Shown here: piece after piece, positions 13,782 through 26,812 of the stretch | Numbering within the stretch: the stretch's first letter is position 1 | Layout of the letters: each line of letters opens with the position of its first letter | NCBI GenBank assembly: GCA_037176905.1 | Contig: JBBBWG010009002.1 | Coordinates: forward strand, 6,758-70,757 | Direction of reading: 5' to 3' | Length of the DNA stretch: 64,000 nucleotides | Origin: Azolla pinnata | Lineage: Eukaryota > Streptophyta > Polypodiopsida > Salviniales > Salviniaceae | The notes under the pieces: model-generated | What the model was told of the DNA's origin: nothing | Database searches by the model: none | What the model saw: the letters and a program-made list of their open reading frames with translations, nothing else | Translations under genes and position numbers: made by a program

Positions 13782-14046
13782 CTCATAGCTACCTTGTGAT
13801 ACCAATACCAGTGATTAGAAATACAATTGCAATAAGAAACATTGATCATGATTAGCCGAGATTGATTACCTTATGTTTAAGTATACGACAATCGAAGATC
13901 TCCGGAGTTTAATGTAAGAACAGAAGATTGATCTCACATCTACCTTCTAATACCAATAACAATGATTAGAAATACAGTTGCAATAAGAAACATGAATCAC
14001 GATTACCCTAGATTGATTACCTCATATTTAAGTATACAACAATAGC
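13782..14046. repeat. Two-copy tandem duplication, about 150-bp period
   Basis: The block containing 'accaatacca', 'gattagaaatacaattgcaa', 'taagaaacat' and 'gattgattacct' at 13782-13894 recurs at about 13931-14046 with about one difference per ten bases. Confidence 0.7.
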
Positions 14047-14386
14047 ATCTCTCTCGTCTATAGCATCGAGTATATAGGCTTGCGCTCTTTGTAGTTTCTC
14101 GAATTTGGCTCTAGTTTCAATCATTATATCAACATCAAAGTATGAATTCCTCGTATTTTACGTGATCACAAGATAAAAAATGTTTGGATGCAACGTGTTC
14201 TAGTAAGCATTAACATTGGACTTTTTAATATCTTGAATACAATGGAACGAGTTTGTTCTGACACAATACTTGATTAAAGCATCAAGAAAGTAAATCCAAC
14301 ACGGAGTTTGAATGGAATAACAATGCATTGAGTTAGGTTGATTTCTTATTCGGGCACAAAATGGCTTTGTGATCCCCTTTGAAGAA

Positions 14387-14486
14387 NNNNNNNNNNNNNN
14401 NNNNNNNNNNNNNNNNNNNNNNNNNNNNNNNNNNNNNNNNNNNNNNNNNNNNNNNNNNNNNNNNNNNNNNNNNNNNNNNNNNNNNN
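14387..14486. other. Assembly gap, 100 N
   Basis: Exactly 100 N, the conventional size for a gap of unknown length. The flanks share no visible sequence. Confidence 0.95.
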
Positions 14487-14771
14487 TGTCACTCTATTCC
14501 ATGACATTCAGGGGGGAATGGATGCACAGATGAGAAGGAAATTATCGCACCATAGATTTTCTGCCCCAGCTTCTCGTTTTCGGTGACAGAGAAGTTATAC
14601 ATGGAGGCAGTTTAGAGCCGAGCTGTTTCGACAGCGCCGCATACTGCCGCTGCTCAAGAAAACAGGCGCCCATTTATTTGTCTTTGCATTGCGCGAATGC
14701 CGACAAGGGCTTCTCATATTGTCTCAAAATTGAGGCCTATTTGCTTAGAGGTTGATAGAAGATTGGAATTC

Positions 14772-14838
14772 ATTCCAGCAGAAGACTTGCCAGAATTCCA
14801 GCAAAAGACTTGCCAGAATTCCAGCAAAAGACTTGCCA
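14772..14838. repeat. 24-bp tandem repeat, about 2.7 copies
   Basis: The unit contains 'agaattccagcaaaagactt' and lies just upstream of the UreH-like gene, probably in its promoter or 5' leader. Confidence 0.75.
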
Positions 14839-14968
14839 TCAACAAGTCAGGGGCATATTGTGCAATTAAGGAAAAGTACGCCTGCATCTTCATTTCTCTC
14901 TTGACCTACTCTGTGTGTGTTCGTCGTGTGTCCTCTGAGAAGCCAAAAAACTGGGGAGGAAGGAAGCC

Positions 14969-15165
14969 ATGCCGAGCGCTGAGGAACTGTCGACGATCGG
15001 GGGTATCGCCACCGTCTCGCTCCTTCACTCCTTCATCCCCACGCACTGGCTACCATTCTCTGTCGTGGGTCGAGCTCAGAAATGGAGCCTCTCGCAGACT
15101 CTTCTCGTCAGTGAGTGCTTTGCTCCCCCCCCCCCCCCAATAACCCTTGTACACCATCGTGTATT

Positions 15166-15216
<51 letters not shown>

Positions 15217-16926
15217 TTGTCCGTGTCTTTCTGAGCGAGGATATAAGGGAAGAGAGTCGAAGATCTGAGGCGATCGACGCCCACTTGGTAAGATTCTGTG
15301 GTTGATGAGCTCCTCTTCTACATTTGGGCTATGCCCCACCCTGCTAGCAAAGTAGTACACATCGTGGAACTCAAATGAGATCACATGGGGTTAGTGAAAT
15401 GGAATTCATAGGAGATCTCAAGAGCGGGGATGATAAGAATTTAACCCTTATGCTGGTTGTGGTGATGTTCTATGCACCCTCTTGGCATGGATTTGGATGA
15501 TGCACTGCGTTTTTACACAATCTTATGTTTCTATGCAGATAAGCTGTGATCCGTCTGGCAGATCTTTGTGATCACGTAGATTAAGAGCAATGCAAATTTA
15601 ACTTGAGAACTTTCCCTTTATTCTTTCTATGATCTGTTCAATATCTTCCCTACAAAGTTTTTGCAGTTATATGTCCATGAATGTTTCTGTAGATCACTGA
15701 ATCAGTCAGTCGCAAAGAGCTGCACATCTAAAACTTTTAATAATGACTATCATCAAAATCTCTGAGTCTGCAAGTCTCTAGTAGGTACGAAGAACCCAAG
15801 GAATTTCTAATGACATAAAATACATTATTCAAGTGTCTGAAGCATTGTCCGAAGAAACAGTGGCAATGCCCTTGGGATTGCATAGTATGCTATGCAGCTG
15901 CTAATGTAATGAGGCCTTCAGTTTAGACTCCACAGTCGTAAATAAATGTTTTTGTTGAATTCAAAATCGATTACAGTTGTGTTTGGCCCTAGTTAAGTGT
16001 TAATGTAAGAGAAAGTATGTATCATCCTGTGAGGCATATGGGTCGTCTAGGTGACTGAGAATTTATTACATGGGTTTTTGTAGTTTTAGTTTTTCGTTTT
16101 GTGATAGCTGAGCTCTCTTATAATGAAGGCAATAATGCTTGGATTGTAGAAGAAACTGATTAAAGAGATATCAGATGGTAGTGTTGTCAAGTAGAGGGCA
16201 TATAGTCAAACACAATTAGCTGGTTACTGAAACTGGTTGTAGTAAGGATTATGCTCGAAAATCATAAGGATTTATTCTGTCTTGATTGTGTGTCAGAAGG
16301 ATAATGTTGGAAAATCGTAAGGATTTATATTGTCTTGATTGTGTGTCACAGCTGCATTTGGAGCAGTGTGTCATGTTTTTTCAACAAGTGTTCTCGGCCT
16401 CACTGCAATAACAATGGCAAACAGCATCGCCAGTGAAGAGACAGTCCATAAGCTTGCATCTCTGCTTCTTGTCTTCATGGGAGCTAGCTACATCTTGCTA
16501 TTTATATTTGGTAAAGGAAAGCACAGTCACTCACATAACCGCTCAGTAGAGAAGATGGCTGTAGCGGGTCTTATATTGGTGCCAGCATTGTCTCCTTGTG
16601 CTACCACACTGCCTGTCTTTTTAGCTGTGGGGAATGCTTCATCAAGCTTGATAGCACTTGCTATCGCAGTGCTACTTTTTAGCACGTTAATTGTTATGGT
16701 AACATTGGTGGCGTTGTCATTTTATGGTGCTAGTCAGATCAACTTTCATTGGGTTGAGAAATATGACAAAGCTCTTGTTGGAACGGTGCTTTCTATGGTT
16801 GGCTTTCTAACATACTTTTTCCATCATCATGATCACGATGGTAGTGCACATTCACATGTAGCAAACATTGTTGACCAGCTCGAAACAGTTGGTGTTCATA
16901 GAAAGTTGTTCTTATTTAATCCCTGA
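14969..16926 (+). CDS. UreH/nickel-transporter-like plant membrane protein (2 exons)
   Basis: Exons are 14969-15110 and 16352-16926; the donor is GTGAGT, the acceptor is CACAG, and the split codon gives Thr. The product is 238 residues. It starts MPSAEELSTIGG and has a hydrophobic segment with HSFIPTHWLPFS near residues 20-30. Five to six membrane segments follow, including VEKMAVAGLILVPALSPCAT and FLAVGNASSSL. Two His-rich loops, GKHSHSHN and HHHDHDGSAHSH, are typical of metal-handling membrane proteins. The layout matches small plant proteins related to the UreH/RcnA cytochrome-biogenesis and nickel-transporter families; the substrate is not shown by sequence. The first ATG of the open frame is used and keeps the conserved N-terminus. 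Intron 1 (1241 bp) contains a long (GT)n tract. The gene is tail-to-tail with the PEX14-like gene. Function as a metal transporter is inference. Confidence 0.85.
15169..15214. repeat. (GT)n microsatellite in intron 1 of the UreH-like gene
   Basis: About 22 GT units lie 58 bases after the 5' splice site. A run of about 12 C at 15125-15138 sits next to the splice donor. Confidence 0.9.
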
Positions 16927-18775
16927 CTAAAGTACCTTTGAGAAGACTGGATTTTCCAGATCATCCTCTAGTGAGGGAAAGGTTGAGGTTTTAGATCATG
17001 TTTATGCTCAGTTTGATTCTTACCCAGCCCATCATTATGACTGGTTTTTATCTGTACAACCATGTAATGATCCATCCTACATCTCAAGTTCTTAAAATAC
17101 AACCAAGATTCTGCTTTACATTGTGATTCCTTCATTTGTCAATAATTATTACAATGTACATGAACAGAGGAACAGTGCACTTGTAGCTAGTTTGCCATTT
17201 ACAGAAATGTATGGATGAAATTCGGTGAATCACTACATAGATTGGAATAATGTGTTTCAAATTGATGGTGTACTAGCATTCTACAATCAATGTGATGAGA
17301 TCCCTTGGGTTCTTGAATATGTGGTGTTGTACATTTGTGGGAATATGATTTGTTGTCTTAATACCAATGATCGATGTGCTTAATAAATGTCATTGGCCTT
17401 GGTGATCAATGGTGTATCATATCAACTCCAAGTAGTATATAATCGAAATGTTTAATGTTGTGATTACAGTTTACGTAATCATCTTGATTATCTGGAACAT
17501 TGATACAAAAAACTTGGAACCTTAAAGTATATTGATATTAAATAAGTGTCTAGGTGATGTCGTCAATACCTGATTGGTTTTCTGTATTAATGAGTATTAG
17601 TAATGCTTTATATGCATAAAATATATCCCCCTCACATTGCACTTTGCTAAAGTGAAGCTATCACGTTTCTTTCACTTGTGTCAAGACATACGATTTCCAA
17701 TGCAACGCAATGCTCCGAAGTTCCACACAAAAATTTGATTGAAGCCATATGTTCGTGAACCTTTCTGCTCTTGATGTATAATCAAATCTTTGCATCTTAG
17801 TTGGTATACTTACATCTTTACTTAGTTCCAAATACAACTTAAGTACAACAGTGTTCTCTTCATTGTTCCCCAAATGCGTTCCAGATTTGAGCATCTATAT
17901 TATGGTTACATCTTGTAAGTCATACGTCCTGTTTGCACGACTCCAAAAATGGATGTGTTGTTGACACTTCCTGGAACTATTGACATCCCAGTATTAGTTA
18001 TTAAAGCTCACTTTAATGTTTTAATTACCATAGCCCAGCTATTCCTAAGCCAGCCTTAATGTAGCTGGTAATGTGCATGAACCAGGATTATTGGTTGGTA
18101 TGCTCAATTTGGAATACAAAACTTCAGTTAAAAAGAGACTGCCAATAGAAAACAAACTTTAGATCATAAACCCGTCTTAATAGTTGGTACTGTCAGATAG
18201 ATAATCTGGAGTGTATATATTCTGTTTGGAATATACAATAGAAAACAAACATCAGAAAATAAGTATTATGGATGTTTAGCCAAAACCATGTTTAACATGC
18301 CAGTAGGATGGGTATTTATTGACAAAGGAATCAAGAACCCGTGTAAGATCATTGGCAAACTCATGCTATGCACATACACATCATTCTATTCCTAACAGGA
18401 CCTCAATGTACAGTATTTGCCAACTGTTCTCAAGTATGGTCATCAATCATTTCTGCCACCATGTCGACTAGGGCTTCACACTTGAGAATGAACAATCAGA
18501 GGGTAGCTTGAAGTGGGAAAACTTTATCTTTGCTGTGTTGCAGAACTGACAGAAGAACCTTCGCTTACCAAAGGAAATTTTGGAAACCATGTATTTTCAA
18601 GCATCCTTAAAATGCTCTGTTCCAACAGAAATACAGAATAAAACATAAATACATAAAACGCTTAATCTACAGAGTGAAGAGAAACCAGAAAATCTTCAAG
18701 AATCACTATTTCAGAATAACAATACAGTTTGTACCTGTATTTGTCAGTGTTACTACTATATATTCTTTGGCAGAA
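16927..18775. other. Convergent intergenic region, 3' UTRs
   Basis: This lies between the stop of the UreH-like gene (+) and the stop of the PEX14-like gene (-). It must hold both 3' UTRs and terminators. It is AT-rich with no supported exon; an open frame at 17661-17894 (-) shows no recognisable domain. Confidence 0.5.
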
Positions 18776-21700
18776 CTAACGGATGATAGATGCGTTAGTT
18801 CTTTGAGGCGCCACCTCAGAATCACCATTTAAGGACATCCCAGATAGAAGCAATGGTCCACGCATTGTTGTACTTGCTGTAGTTTCTTTTTGCTCCACCG
18901 TCTGGTCACCACTATTGATGTATGAAGCATTCTCTGATCGAGTGAGTTCGAGAGGAATACCAATGTCAGCTCTGTGTCTTAAAGTTGCTGAAGGTCTTTG
19001 GTCCTTGTGACCTGCAAAAGGTGAAATATACATGGGACTCTGTCCTTGTGTCATGTCTGGATAGGAACCATATAATTGCTTATGTTTGTTAGCAACTGCA
19101 CTGTAGGTATACTGCTCTGCTGCCTTCTCACTCTTCTGAACTTTAACAATCTCCCAAGGCTGGAAAAAGCATTAGTTGTTTCATCAGAGTGATTACACAA
19201 ATATATTATTTATTTATTCTTCTGCTACACTTATTTTGTACTTAAAAACAATATAGCCATTTTGGCCTCTCTCAATGTCTTTGTAAATCCATGCAGCTTA
19301 AGGAAGCCGTGTGAAGAATAAAATATTCAGGGTAACACTCACGACTTCAACATGGTGAGGTAAGGAGATAACCATTGGTAGGCTGTTCACACACACCTAG
19401 AAACATACATTTTCACCTCTCCTATTCGCATTTTCTTCTTTGTTATGAAGTTTGGAAAGGGGAATCTTATCATGTAGTCTTTGCTGGCCAAAAATTATGC
19501 AACTATATGACTCATCCACGCACATCCAACATGCTTTCTTCCTAACACACTATTTGCCAACTTACTTCCAAGGATGCTCTTCAAATCTATTAAATGCAAT
19601 TATACCTTTGGCCTGGGCTGTAAACGAGACACTGATGGAGGCCGATGCGGATTTGGAGGTTTATCATTGATTTCCTGTCAATTCTTCAATAAATGTTTTC
19701 AAGCTCTAGATTTGTATAAAAGTAATTTATGTAGAAGTTAAGGAATCTACCAGAATCCCTGGAGGTTTTTCTCCACGTTCTAAGATAGCTAAAACCTGAA
19801 CCACAAGGAGATGTAAATTAAGTTTGTTTCACAAGAGAACAACTCATTAAATCTAAGCAGGGAAATTTTATGGAGAATCAAGACAAAGCCAAAGTCCATG
19901 TCAATATCTCAAATAATGCTGCCTCCTCAAGAAAAAGAACGGAATATTCTACAACATGAAGGAAATAAAAAAATTAAGGACATAAATGGGTTGTATCAAG
20001 GAGTTCCCTATAACTATCAGGATAAATAAGTCTTATTCAGATAAATTTATTAAGGGGGCTGTATCAGCTGTATCAGTGGAAATTGCAGAGTTTCCTCGTA
20101 CTGATAATGAATCTTCCTCAGATAAGATTATTTGGCAATTTTCTCTACATCCTTTATGTCACTAATGATCATAAGTGAAGAATACGGAACAAAAAGCCAC
20201 TTTTTAGGATAGCTCACATCAAACATACCTAATAGTATTCAGCAGATTCATAATGTTAAATGAAAAAAGAACACCCATCAGATTCATAATGATAAATATC
20301 GAACCACTGTCATGACTATTCAAGATTATAAAAGAGCATGAGCAGAATTTCCCCCCTTCTGTATCTAGCTACAAGGTTAGGACGGGAAAACTGTCTAACC
20401 TCAAGGTAGGATGCCGAATGTGGAGCATGATCTGGTTTTCTTGATTGACTTTCATCTGGCAATTGATCTGTTAGCAATGGAAGACCATCAACTTTCCATG
20501 GATATAAGACAACAGTACCTAACATCGCACGCACCTTTACTCTCTGTCGATCCAGTTGGATTACTAAATAGCTAGTTTGCAAACACAAAACAAAATCCAT
20601 ATTAGCTGCAGTACAGAGAATAGTGCCCACCTAAAGATGCCATTAAAAGATAAATTGCGATAGTGCAAACAAAAATATAACAAATCTATATTAAGCGCAT
20701 TCCAGACAATAGTGTGCTGCTTAAAATAGTCATCAGAAATAAAATTCAATAGTTCCATATACCAAACGTAATGCAAAGTGTATCTCCTGTTTCAGGTGTC
20801 TGATGTAACCTAATTCAATTTCCTCTCCAAATTCTTCATAAATTTTCCTCATGGAAGCTCTTGATAAATAACAATTTTAACTATTTGAGCTCTGATTTCT
20901 TGTTCTATGGCTTGGATATAAATGTAGCCACAATTTTTGGATAGGTAAGGATAGTAACAATCAAAACATTTTCTTCTCAAGCTCGCATATGCATCACTCA
21001 ACTCCATACAGGCCCTCTAAAACACTACACTTTTGGACTCATATTGTGGAGAACTGATGGCAAACTCATTTGACCAAAACAAATCATTGACCCTTTTTCC
21101 CTTCATAAACAGTCATGCAGTTAGAATATACCATGAATAAATTTTCGTATGCCATCTTAATATGGAAGGATGTATACCTTCCGGCCAGTTTCCAACTCCA
21201 CTGGAATTTGCAAGTTCCCATTTGACTGCACTGCAAGAAACAAATTGTGACCATGAAAAGAACATGATGATTAAGTTATCAGATTCACACACTATACTTC
21301 AGCTTGTTCAGGATATATCAACAAAAAGAAGTTTGTCATAACATGAAAGAGAACTTAGTACCATATATTATGGTTTTTCCTCAGCGGACATAAAATGCAG
21401 CTTGTTAAAGAAGATGCAGTTTGACATTTATAATCTAAAGATATGTATCATCCTGGCGCATATAAGTGCATACTGGCCTCTCGTGGGACACATTTCTTGG
21501 CCAGGGAAAAGAACATTTTGTGGCCCATTGTGAATTTGCAACTGCATATAAGCTATAGTTGATGGTTATACTGGAAAATTAACTCCCTCACATAGTCTTA
21601 TTATACCTTTTTGCGACCCCATTTGACAAAGGGTTATATGGAGTTGTAAACTCTTTTGGCACCATCCCCATTACATATGGTTATACAGATTTTAGTTCTG

Positions 21701-24129
21701 TTCCCTTTGGAGTACTCGCAAACGCATAAAAAGACCTAAATGCATCAAATGCACCTCTTTTCTGGTCTAGCAAGTACACCCAGATCTTGCCAGAATAGTT
21801 GTAAATAAAGCAAATGCAATATGCAGCACCTCCCAAAGATTTTACAAGCAAGCTACACACATCAGAATGCATCGAATCCAAGGCGTTTAATATACAAGAG
21901 ATAGCAGAATGATAAGGAGTTTTTGCTTGCTTACCAAATTGACAATCATTATAAAAAGTCAAGCTTTGATCTTTTCAATATTAGACTTGCCAGATGATGA
22001 AGGACTTCAAGTCCTTTTATTCATATGCCTTTGTCTATTATGCCAAAGAACTAATTGAAATCCAATCAAATAGTGTGCGTGCAGTAACACTATTTGATTG
22101 TCTCTTTCACCACCAAATAGTGTGCAGTAACACTGAGAATCCATCTACTTCACAGAAATGAAACTTTTCTTGATTGTCAGGTACATACAACATGTTTGAG
22201 CATGAGTTCTAGACTCTTGTCCTAAGACAACTGTATGGTGCTAATATGATTAAAACTATACGCATTATTGCTTATTAGACAGTGAAGCAACAAATAGTTC
22301 CCCAACATTTTGACTATGTGATAAGCAAGAGATAACATTAGCTTGTCTTCAAAATTGTACCCTCGAATCTTGTAGTTAGGACAGACTATATGTAAATAAT
22401 GGTAAATGCATTGTTACACCTTTTGAGTCATCTAGAAGCAAACCGATAAATTTCCTCATCAAATGCACCGAAATTACAAGAGCAATGTTCTCTTAATTAG
22501 ACTTAAATTGCACCCACACTTCCTAGGCAATAGTCAAGCCCACACTAAACAGGCAATAGTCAAGCCCTTTTGTACCCTCAAGGGTTTCATTGAACAGCTT
22601 TTAATATATGCAATGGCTTTTTTATTCAATGCAATCCATGCATCAGTTTCCATGCCCTCTAGCTTCACTTACACAAGGGCACCATCACAATCTTTGAGAG
22701 AAAAAATGCCCTGTGTGCACTCTTTCTACAAATAAAAGCCTGCACTCAAAAATCATAGCCTGACATAGATTTTTTATGTCGGTTTAAGCAAAGTGTTTGG
22801 TTTCTTCAGTAATCAGGGCAGAATAATGACCAAAGGACCCTAATATTCCAAAAGCAGTCTGAAACAAATCTAAGGTTTTGAATTTTCTGCAGATGAAGAA
22901 TCTGAGAAAATTAAAGCAGCAAAGAAAAAATTAATCACTCTAATACCAGTTTAAAGAGAAGCATTAGAGCAGTAGTTAATATTAGGTATCAAAAGCTTAG
23001 CACCACTATGATTTCTCATGAGTTTATTCACCACTATGTAGATTACTACATGTATTAATTGCAGCCACACTATATCTGTTCTACACGAGTTTACAGCTGT
23101 TACTGGAGTATTCTATCCAAATTACACAAGGGCAGAACATGGAATACTACTAAAGATTGAATGGAAGCTATTTCGTCAACCAAACTTGCAGAAGATTTGG
23201 GCATGTTTATCGGTATGCTTGTATTGGGATGCAATAACCAAACGTTGTGCATGGATGTTGGCTGTAATGGCCCTTAGTTTACCTTAACCACAAGTCGTTT
23301 CTACATGTGACCACAATTTGCTCACTTTAGACTGTTTAAAACTGTAGTGTAACAATATTCTTTTATGTCAACATCGTTTTGGAGAAACTTGAAAGTGTAA
23401 AGTTAACTGACTATACGCAACACAATATTGCCATATGTAATGCATTGCAAATTGCTTCCTGATGTGGGAAAATATTTGAAATAAATCCCAATGCCTACAT
23501 TCATCAATCATGATCATTATACTTCATTTGGATAATTTTTATATTATTTTATAAAACATTTGAAAAATGGCTAGAAGACAAAATTTTCTTGAGACTATCT
23601 AGATGCTAACATGCATATGCTAATAATGTGTTCACAACATGATTTCAGGGATAAAGTAAGCAAAGAAAAATGTCTCGAAATAGTACCTTTTGTAGCATGT
23701 AAGTGATCTTTATAGCTTTTTTCCATGACGACATTCCTTGCTGCAATAATGGCTTGGCTAAGTTCAGAAATGTGAGTTTCTAAAGCCTGAACAGCATTGC
23801 TGATTTGATTATTGTCTGCCAAGGAGAAAATCCTTGTGATCAAAATACAAATGGTCGTCAATAATCAATATACAGAAAACAAAAAGAATGTCATAAAATT
23901 AACCTTCAACATAAAACTTCATTATTTCTTTGTTTGCCTGAGCCACATCCATTGCTGCAGACGATACCGATTTCACAGCACTGATACCCTGTATCACAGC
24001 TGCTTTTAAAGGTATTTTCCTCACAGAGCCATTTTTCACAACAACCCCTCTTATCCATAGCTTTAGCCTCCGTAATAACAGTCTCTGAGAGCCAACGTTA
24101 CACATTTTAGCAAACAGATGCAATGTCAA
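18776..24129 (-). CDS. PEX14-like protein with KPWE domain (at least 7 coding exons)
   Basis: Phase-consistent exons, in transcript order, are 24084-23904, 23815-23687, 21230-21178, 20543-20400, 19795-19751, 19674-19606 and 19159-18776 (1005 bases, 334 residues from 24084). The first has RRLKLWIRG and an Ala-rich coiled segment (SAVKSVSSAAMDVAQANKEI) like the region after the membrane anchor in plant PEX14. The second is a helical stretch (NAVQALETHISELSQAI). Later exons give LAILERGEKPPGI, then EINDKPPNP, then RPK joined across an intron to PWEIVKVQ. That is the KPWE motif of plant PEX14-like proteins. PEX14 docks peroxisomal import receptors, but the N-terminal receptor-binding domain is not seen here, so docking is not established. 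The start is uncertain: ATG at 24129 or 24105 is in frame, or an upstream exon splices at 24084. The acceptor of the 20543 exon is inferred from phase. The tail is divergent. Confidence 0.75.
21680..22070 (-). mobile_element. Ty1/copia retrotransposon fossil (integrase region) in a PEX14-like intron
   Basis: The minus strand shows copia-type similarity: a WHNR/HMNK stretch like the GAG-pre-integrase domain, then CQFGKQAKTPYHS, MHSDVCSL, VKSLGGAAY and GKIWVYLL in the order typical of a copia integrase. It lies within the 2.5-kb intron between the exons at 23687 and 21230. It is a partial, broken, old copy with several breaks; I could not identify its LTRs. It is in the same orientation as the host gene. 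Confidence 0.75.
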
Positions 24130-25719
24130 TATTTTTTATTTTTCATTTAAAGACCCCATTACATCGTAGTGACCTTGAATAGAAGCCCACTTCCTGTACA
24201 AGCTGCCATCAAAATGCTTATTGTCCAACCCAATTGTGACCATGAAATGTGTGAAGGGTTGCGAGTGACAATCAAAGAGGTTGAAGCCATATGTTGCACA
24301 CTTGACTTTGCTACAATGGGTATCAAAAGAAATAAACATGGAACATTAAACATTTATGGAAAAAGCGCAATAATTCCAAATTTGGTAATTAGCAAACATA
24401 ATCTTGTATCGATTCTCAAAACTGCCACATGTCATTTTGTACTACCATTTCATACTGTTTTCTCCGTTTCTGAGAGCTCTTATACCATTCATTCTCGAGA
24501 GAAGATAGATCAAAGAATGGACCAATGTTCATTCCTTGCTGCTATGACTGCATTATTATAATCTTGGTGTTATTGTTATTTATGCACAATGATAGATCAT
24601 AGAAAACCTTCCTGGAAATATTTTTAAAACATTCAATCTAAGGTTTTATCTGTGTGCGCGTGTCTTCACACCAAACATCATAACATGCACTTTGTCATTG
24701 TTATAACTTATAGCACATTGGCATACCACAATAAAGTGATTAACGTGAACAGGAATCATTGATAGTAGGACCACAATGTAGGTGTTCATGTAGCTACTGA
24801 AGATTGGAAGTGAGACCTTCCATCCAAGCCAATTCTAGGGAACAGAATCCTCATTTAAAATTTCTAGATGGGAATGGTTACATCCCAAAACTAAAAACCA
24901 CACTCGATCACAGATATTTCTCATAAATGTCTTGTCCATGCAACCTTCGGCCCGTGAGTTTAAACTTCCAATGAGAAGAGATGACACAAACGTTCATAGG
25001 AATGGGCTATGGTAATAATTGATGGACGAATGTTTCACTACGATCATAGTCACTCAATCGAGGGATTAATGCTGATTAAATATTTCCATCTTCTCTGGAT
25101 TACGTAGAAACTTCTTTCCATGATTATCAGCTAGCTCAAGAATAGCTCGCGTCATTGCTCATTGATAATTTGATGACAAGCATCCCCTGTTCTTTCTGTC
25201 ATTAGTATCGTATGACGGACCTTCCCCACTGATTCATTGATTCAGAACGAGGTACATAAATCATTTGCAAACTAAGAGAGAGTCGACTGATAGTTAATCT
25301 TCGGAAAACAGAACTACTCCTCTCGTAATTGATCGAAAGAAAGGGAAGATAACTTTCAGGATCGTTTTCTGGGGCTCCGTTCAAGATTAATCCGTGTGAT
25401 GAACGACGCCAAAGCACCAGTGGGTGTACAGGCAGACATCAGGTGAGGAGAAATAAAAAAGATGCGGGGAAGATCATAAGGGACAGAAGATTGTTTTCCT
25501 GCCTGTGGACGTACCTGTGAGTGAGGAGGATCTTCGGACGCTTCTGTCAGAGCGCGTGCCGTCGTATCATCATCGTCTCGCTCGCTCGCTCGCTCGTCGT
25601 CGTCGTCGTCGTCGTCCGCTTCCTTCTGTTGTTGACAAGTAACAAGAGGCTTCGATTTGGATTCACACTTCAAACTTTTGTCCGGACAAAATAAAACAGA
25701 TCAAATTTGCGTTCTTCTG
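24130..25719 (-). other. Likely 5' region of the PEX14-like gene
   Basis: An open stretch on the minus strand ends at a strong donor, CAG|GTACGT, at about 25516. It reads ...EASEDPPHSQ in phase 0, the phase needed to join the exon at 24084. However it has no ATG in that frame, has a stop just upstream, and contains a (GAC)n run, so it may be a 5'-UTR exon. The rest holds no recognisable coding exon; open frames at 24136-24561 have no domain I know. Confidence 0.35.
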
Positions 25720-25852
25720 TGCAATGGTCTGTGATTTCTTCTTAATGGAACATCTTCACAGACTATGCGCAATGGACTGTGATTTCTTCTTGATGGAACA
25801 TCTTCACAGACTATAAGTGCAATGGAGTGTGATTTCTTCTTAATGGAACATC
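25720..25852. repeat. 48-50-bp tandem repeat, about 2.7 copies
   Basis: The unit begins 'gcaatggactgtgatttctt' and ends in 'aacatcttcacagactat'. Copies start near 25721, 25769 and 25819 and differ at only a few bases, so the expansion looks recent. Confidence 0.85.
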
Positions 25853-26812
25853 TCTGTCTCTACATGACGGAAATCTTTTACTCATTAAGAGATTCCTTCT
25901 CGTCAGCTGGATTCTTTATTAGGGACTGATTATATATAGCAGGCTGGAGGTTCCGAGAGGGGCTCCAACCGGTCTTAGTGGCAGCTCTAGCTGCTTCTGG
26001 CCTTCAATCTTCATCGAATTGAACAGTGTTGATCCCGATGTGTTGTAAGATCGAAGTGTTCCGAACGTGTTGCGCTTATAGACCGGATGATCTCTGGCAA
26101 TGGAGGCATTCTATGTCGATTGTGCTTTGAAGCGCAGAAGGTGTGTAAAACTATTACCGTCCCATTGAGCCCCGAGATGTAGGCATACTTGCTCTCTTAC
26201 TCCCATTCTCTCTCTCTCTCTCTCCCCACTCTTAGCACTCACACATCACAACACGCTTCCAACTACTTGCTCCTACAATTAGACGTCACTCCACAGGAGA
26301 GTGGCTGAAGTTAAAGAGGTCATACTAGACGCGCATAACACGAGATCGGCGGTTCGAGGTGCAGATACAGATCGAGATTCAGAGGCACTATATCGTGACA
26401 TTGAGCAAGAACAGCTGCCTCCAATGACTTCTTCAATGGTCTTTCATCCTCTCCAAGAATCATAACAAACTGTGTTGGGATCGAGCGACAGTCCAATTTT
26501 TGTTATAATAGTCATCCTCGTGAATAAAGCGGTTGTCTTATGTGACCGTTTCTGTGTTCCGCCGGTATCCTCTATCGCAACGCTTACCTGTCTTTGCGAT
26601 GACTCGACTAAAGGGACAGAGCCATTAGTTTTAGAATCGATCGATTTCGACGGGTGTTCACAGGGCAAATACATGGGCATGCATGTACATGTTTGACAAC
26701 AAGGGAGCAAACTTTGGTCAGAACACAACCCTCGCGACCGCAGGCTCCCAGCTCCGATCTTGAACCACCTGGCTCCCAGCTCCGATCTTGAACCACGTTG
26801 TGGATGGCATCT
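25853..26812. other. Intergenic region, no supported gene
   Basis: It holds a TATATATAG string at about 25931, a CT run at about 26209-26223, and a degenerate tRNA-like pair of Pol III boxes at about 26298-26365. An 18-base string, 'ctggctcccagctccgat', is tandemly repeated near 26741-26790. No exon or domain is supported. Confidence 0.4.

Noticed and set aside
14697-15143. A 148-residue frame covering the start of the UreH-like gene
   Set aside because: It is in a different frame from the conserved MPSAEELSTIGG start, crosses the real splice donor, and includes the 24-bp leader repeat.
24136-24561. Coding exon or retroelement in overlapping 60-130-codon frames
   Set aside because: No recognisable domain on either strand, no phase-compatible splice sites to the PEX14-like exons, and equal openness on both strands.
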